A DNA stretch of 36,604 nucleotides from Sulfurimonas sp. (lineage in GTDB: Bacteria > Campylobacterota > Campylobacteria > Campylobacterales > Sulfurimonadaceae): contig JAMORO010000028.1 in the NCBI GenBank assembly GCA_027063505.1, forward strand, positions 1 through 36,604, read 5' to 3'. Made by a program: the position numbers and the translations under genes. This document shows positions 32,897 through 36,604 of this stretch, piece after piece. The first letter of the stretch is position 1; each line of letters begins with the position of its first letter. A model generated the notes under the pieces. It saw only the letters and a program-made list of their open reading frames with translations, searched no databases and had not been told where the DNA came from.

Positions 32897-33963
32897 TATA
32901 GACCACCTCTTAAGATTTTTTTTGAAAGTGATGAAGCATAATCAAGTTTTCCTGTAGCCATATATATTTTCAACATAAAGTTTCTTGCTTCTATATCATG
33001 AATATAAATAGATTCATACTCTTTGACTTTTTCTGCTGTTTTTACAAGTTTATTTCCTGCTTGAAGAGATTGTACCATTTTATAAAAGTACTCTTTTTTC
33101 TCTGTATATGTATTTGTCTCTTCTAAAAGTGACTCATAAATTTCTGAAGCTTTTATATACTCTTTCCTCATAAGATAAAACTCTGCTAATTTTTGTTTAT
33201 AAAAAGTTCCAGAATCTAAATGTTTAATAAGTAACTGTTCTGCAATATCGTACTCTTTATAATTTAGACGAATATAATATTCTGCAATAATCCATTTTCT
33301 TTCACGATGTTTATCATATTTTTGCAGTGCCTGAAGTGTTTTTAATATTTCCATCCAATGATGCAAACTTTTTTCAAGATAATAATCCTCTTCTAAGAGT
33401 ACAATATTTGTTGGATCTTTTTTGATTTTAGCATTTAAAAAAAAGTGTCTCGCTTTTCTATTATTTACAAAGAACGACTCTTGATACCATCTTTCAATAT
33501 CATCCGGTGCATACATTTTCGAGTTAAAGATAGAAGAGAAAAGCTTTACTAAAACTTTCTTCTTCTCTATCTGTTTTTCTTTACTATGTCCTTCATTTTT
33601 CAGATAGTAATATTCTATTTTCTGAAGGTCATAACTTAGTAATGTTGCCTTATGTTGGATTTTTTCATCCTTACTATCAAGTAAGAGATTCAGGAGTCTT
33701 AAGGAAAGGTCCTTATTTCCTGAACGAAGTGACTGTTCAGCAAGTATAAGCATTAATGATTCATCATCAGGAGAGTGTTGCAAAAGATTTTCAAGATATA
33801 ACATACTCAAATCATAATTAGATTTCTCAGAAAGTATCTGCTCTTTTAAAAGGTCTTTAGGATAGAGAACAAAAAGAATAGCACTAAAAACTACAAAAGT
33901 AAAAATTAACTCTTTATAAGTAATTACATAAGACTTAGTATGACTATTATCTACATGTGACAT
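32896..33963 (-). CDS. Membrane-anchored TPR protein resembling the PelB N-terminus
   Basis: This 355-residue protein has a cytoplasmic N-terminus (about 1-17), one membrane helix (19-34: LIFTFVVFSAILFVLY), the PelB-like juxtamembrane stretch LYPKDLLKEQILSEKSNYDL, and then periplasmic TPR-like helices to the end. In P. aeruginosa PelB these parts lie on the same chain as the barrel. Here they are a separate gene just before the secreted barrel gene. ATG 33961-33963 (GGGGGT upstream) is preferred to an in-frame TTG one codon earlier. The ATG lies inside the end of the preceding pelA-like gene (17-nt overlap). Confidence 0.7.
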   Translation of the reverse strand: MSHVDNSHTKSYVITYKELIFTFVVFSAILFVLYPKDLLKEQILSEKSNYDLSMLYLENLLQHSPDDESLMLILAEQSLRSGNKDLSLRLLNLLLDSKDEKIQHKATLLSYDLQKIEYYYLKNEGHSKEKQIEKKKVLVKLFSSIFNSKMYAPDDIERWYQESFFVNNRKARHFFLNAKIKKDPTNIVLLEEDYYLEKSLHHWMEILKTLQALQKYDKHRERKWIIAEYYIRLNYKEYDIAEQLLIKHLDSGTFYKQKLAEFYLMRKEYIKASEIYESLLEETNTYTEKKEYFYKMVQSLQAGNKLVKTAEKVKEYESIYIHDIEARNFMLKIYMATGKLDYASSLSKKILRGGL

Positions 33964-36514
33964 CAACTACCCCCCGTTTTGAGTTTTTAAAATTGAGTTC
34001 AATGTTTTGTTCTTTAACCTTTATAATTTTAGCTTTTGGTTTTGTTGTGTAACTACATGCTCTTGGTAAGTGGAAACTAAATTTAACATCTACATAGGAG
34101 TTTAATACATATCTTGTCGTATTTAATCCCTTAATAAATTCACTAATTGTTGCATTAGTAGAATGAATGTAAATATCTTTACTTTCCTTCTCTCTTGGTT
34201 TAAATTTTATTAGATGGCATTTAGAATTTCCCAAACTTATATAAGAAACACCTTTTAGCTGTTTCTCTCCATATACAGTAGTACTATATTTATAATCAAT
34301 ACTTTCATTTATATTATCAATACGGACTGTTTTTAAATCTTGCATTCCTTCAAGTAACCAATATGATCCTTCATGAGCCATGGAGGCACTAAAAAAGTCC
34401 ATTGCCTTTGGTATATATTCGGATGTAAACATAGGAAATATATCTTGTGTTAAACTCCAATCAAGAACATATTTTAAAGCATTCAGTGAAGCTTTTTTTG
34501 ATCCCGTGTAAATATGATAATATACATCTATAGGCTTTAATCTTCTTGGTGATTCAGTTAATTTAAAGGTTTGTACAACTCGCTTAAAACCCCAAAATGG
34601 TCCAAGCCAATCATTTGTAAATACATTTTCATTTTGTGCCCCTGTATATATTTGATAGTAACCTTTACGCTCTAGGCCAAGAGGGGCAACAAGAGTAAGC
34701 CATGGATTTAAATTACTTATTGTTGTATCCCCTCCATTAATATTTAAAATATTATGTTTGTAAATATATTCTAAAGTATCTGCTCTTGGAGCACAATCTC
34801 CACTCCAGAAAACAGTTTTTGCTTTTTTAGAATGAGATTTTTTTACTAACTCTTTATTCATAAACTTGAGTGTATTAGTCAATTCATTTGCATATGTAAA
34901 ATGATAGTTTTTTGGTTTAAGTCTATATTCCTCAACTAAATTGCCATTTTTAATCTCACCCCAAAAAAATGGATGTGTGAACGTATGAGTTGCAGCTTCA
35001 ACATTTTCTAATGCATACATCTCTTTTGCAGTATTTAAAAGACGTTCAGAAAGTTTTGGATAAAGTCCACTTTTTTCAACTTCTGCTCCAATAAGTGAAA
35101 CAGAGTGAGGTAAATCATATTTTTTTAAAATCTCTTCTAAAATAATTTCACCAGAATAGAATTCAGGATTAAACTCAACAGCATTCACCATCCCATCCCC
35201 ATCTATATGAGTAAAAAAAACCCTTTTCCCATTATGTGTTGTAGGATCGGGAACAAGTATTGGCTTAAGTCTAAGTGCTTCTGTAAAAAAAGAAAAAGGA
35301 TTTATTACCCAGACATTTTCATTTCCCAGTTCTACCATAAAGGCTTCACTTACAGCATAACCACCCCAAGTGGTAATTGCTGCAGGTGTAGATTGAAGTC
35401 CATTTTTATCTTCATAAGTTAGAAGATTTTTTGCATTATGAGGTTTCATATAGATACTACTTTCACCCAAAGAAGGATCTACTTCAAAACCTATCATTTT
35501 ATCTTTATAAACTATTTTTTTCTTATTAGTTAAGTTTTCATTTCCATCATAAACATCTATATTAAGTGGCTTTAAGAGCATTGCATCACTACTAAAACCA
35601 AAGTTATTCACAAAAGCTACCTTGATACCTTCACGATTTAATTCAAGAACCCATTCAACTAATTCCGAAGGATCTTCATAATCTTCTCGTAACCAAATAA
35701 CTACACCTGCATAATGATGCATACTATCTATATCAGGAAGACCATTATTAATGTCATAAAGTTTTTGAATATATCCTAAATATTCCAGAGGAAGAGCACC
35801 TACTTGATGTGCCCCAAGAAGAGTTCTGTCATCCTTACTCTCATCTATTAAAGTAAATACTTCTCGTTTAACAGCTACTTTTGATGAAAGGCCATAAACA
35901 TCATAAAAAATATTAGTTACATAAGGAATCATTCCCTCTGCTTCAATCTTTTTTATAATATCTTGAGAATCATCCACATCACGAGGTGGTTTTACAACAA
36001 CTTTAATAATTGCAACTCTTGCACTATCTAACAAAATTTTTATCTGCTTTGAGAGTGTAGTATTTGCAGGAATCACAACAACTTTAAGAGTTTCATAAAG
36101 ATTTTTTTCTACTTTTAACTTTACATTTAAAGCTATTTTTGCCTCTGGATACTTGCTATATACATAGTTAAGAACTCGTGAGGGTGAGACACTACTTCTA
36201 CTACCAGAATAAAGTGTAAGATAGAAATTTTCAAATCCTCTACTATGTATCTCTTCTAAATTTTTATACACTTTATCTAGAGATCCTCTCAAATCTACTG
36301 ATGCATATATCTTCTCTTTATATATTTTAAAACCATGTCTATAACTATTAATTTTTTCTGGTTTAACAATTATATAGTCATGTATTCCAACCATAGGATA
36401 AGAGATATCTTTTCCATAATAGATAACAGCACTACTTCTATCTAACGAAGCAAAAAGAGTTGTTCCTAAAAGGAGAACAACAAGAAAAAATCTACTGCAA
36501 CATAAATGTTTCAT
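33947..36514 (-). CDS. pelA: PelA-like paralogue with intact deacetylase and degenerate hydrolase
   Basis: This 855-residue exported protein (signal peptide MKHLCCSRFFLVVLLLGTTL, cleavage after FAS) is collinear with the other PelA. The deacetylase is intact: HIDGDGM (D438, D440), HTFTHPFF (H510, H514) and WSGDCAPR. In the hydrolase domain, RGFRNFFFDTLDSY of the intact copy is RGFENFYLTLYSGS here, so both Asp are lost. The Glu of LFESYF aligns to the PANT region, which has no Glu. The domain is about 45 residues shorter. ATG 36512-36514 (M8 of the longest frame) is chosen because it starts a clean signal peptide, and it lies inside the end of the PelG-like gene. The longest frame would start at 36535. 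Confidence 0.82.
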   Translation of the reverse strand: MKHLCCSRFFLVVLLLGTTLFASLDRSSAVIYYGKDISYPMVGIHDYIIVKPEKINSYRHGFKIYKEKIYASVDLRGSLDKVYKNLEEIHSRGFENFYLTLYSGSRSSVSPSRVLNYVYSKYPEAKIALNVKLKVEKNLYETLKVVVIPANTTLSKQIKILLDSARVAIIKVVVKPPRDVDDSQDIIKKIEAEGMIPYVTNIFYDVYGLSSKVAVKREVFTLIDESKDDRTLLGAHQVGALPLEYLGYIQKLYDINNGLPDIDSMHHYAGVVIWLREDYEDPSELVEWVLELNREGIKVAFVNNFGFSSDAMLLKPLNIDVYDGNENLTNKKKIVYKDKMIGFEVDPSLGESSIYMKPHNAKNLLTYEDKNGLQSTPAAITTWGGYAVSEAFMVELGNENVWVINPFSFFTEALRLKPILVPDPTTHNGKRVFFTHIDGDGMVNAVEFNPEFYSGEIILEEILKKYDLPHSVSLIGAEVEKSGLYPKLSERLLNTAKEMYALENVEAATHTFTHPFFWGEIKNGNLVEEYRLKPKNYHFTYANELTNTLKFMNKELVKKSHSKKAKTVFWSGDCAPRADTLEYIYKHNILNINGGDTTISNLNPWLTLVAPLGLERKGYYQIYTGAQNENVFTNDWLGPFWGFKRVVQTFKLTESPRRLKPIDVYYHIYTGSKKASLNALKYVLDWSLTQDIFPMFTSEYIPKAMDFFSASMAHEGSYWLLEGMQDLKTVRIDNINESIDYKYSTTVYGEKQLKGVSYISLGNSKCHLIKFKPREKESKDIYIHSTNATISEFIKGLNTTRYVLNSYVDVKFSFHLPRACSYTTKPKAKIIKVKEQNIELNFKNSKRGVVDVTCR

Positions 36515-36604
36515 AATCCAACCTATCCATCTCATTTCTGATCACAATCAATGAAGCCATAAAGACTAAAAGAAGTGAAACAGTATATCCATAACCAAAC
36601 ATTG
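36492..36604 (-). CDS. PelG-like transporter, C-terminal fragment cut by the window
   Basis: The last 36 residues are readable from the window edge: MFGYGYTVSLLLVFMASLIV, then IRNEMDRLDYETFMLQ. The GYGY motif, one hydrophobic helix and a LDYxTFM-type tail match my recollection of the end of PelG, the multi-helix inner-membrane exporter of Pel. The stop is TAG at 36492-36494. It overlaps the start of the PelA-like gene by 23 nt, which suggests cotranscription and coupling. The identification is moderate because only the C-terminus is visible. Confidence 0.6.
   Translation of the reverse strand, partial: MFGYGYTVSLLLVFMASLIVIRNEMDRLDYETFMLQ

Noticed and set aside
1..36604. tRNA genes, CRISPR arrays, insertion sequences or attachment sites
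   Set aside because: No clover-leaf-like, repeat-spacer, transposase or direct-repeat boundary structure was seen on reading the gaps. This was not checked by software.

Overview
The window looks like the chromosome of a Campylobacterota member (epsilonproteobacterium), probably close to Sulfurimonas or a related sulfur/hydrogen-oxidising genus. The evidence is AT-rich DNA, A/T-run promoters with GCTAWAAT-type -10 boxes, an S10-spc operon without rpmD (L30), an ATPase-rnhB neighbour pair that I recall from this phylum, and NnrS, HupE and Crp-type genes common in these chemolithotrophs. The genus is inference.

Layout. 1-457 (minus): the promoter-proximal end of the alpha operon, rpmJ and the start of rpsM, behind a structured ~190-nt leader. 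695-9171: an accessory block, mostly on the plus strand, that separates rpmJ-rpsM from infA. It holds a Zn-ribbon protein, a Crp/Fnr-family regulator, three tandem small heat-shock proteins (the third with a signal peptide), a spore-photoproduct-lyase-like radical SAM protein plus NnrS, a WGR protein, a conserved 62-residue protein, a low-molecular-weight phosphatase relative without the catalytic Arg, CvfB, a small hypothetical, PlsC, a 40-residue one-helix protein and an AroQ-type chorismate mutase. 9213-19877 (minus): the 23-gene run rpsJ to infA (S10-spc with secY, map and infA). 20204-24300 (plus): an RlmI-like rRNA methyltransferase, an HI0933/TIGR03862-type flavoprotein, an AAA_14/DUF4143-like ATPase and rnhB. 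24297-26020 (minus): a HupE/UreJ-type membrane protein with a parvulin-like partner. 26072-27079 (plus): a GalE-type epimerase. 27092-36604 (minus): a Pel-type exopolysaccharide locus.

The Pel-type locus is the most unusual part. In transcription order it contains the C-terminus of a PelG-like protein, a PelA-like protein with an intact deacetylase but an eroded hydrolase domain, a membrane-anchored TPR protein resembling the N-terminus of PelB, a secreted SPOR-like/TPR/beta-barrel protein resembling the rest of PelB, and a second PelA with both hydrolase and deacetylase residues intact. The first four genes overlap at their ends and the last follows after 12 nt, so they should be one transcript. 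The facing epimerase has Cys at the position that is Tyr299 in E. coli GalE, so it may supply UDP-GalNAc to this pathway.

Regulatory structure stands out in several places. There is a possible RNA thermometer over the first hsp20 ribosome-binding site, a possible operator and a leaderless start for the Crp-type gene, two more leaderless candidates, identical 12-bp promoter cores at rpsJ and rpmJ, and a galE terminator inside the pelA coding end.
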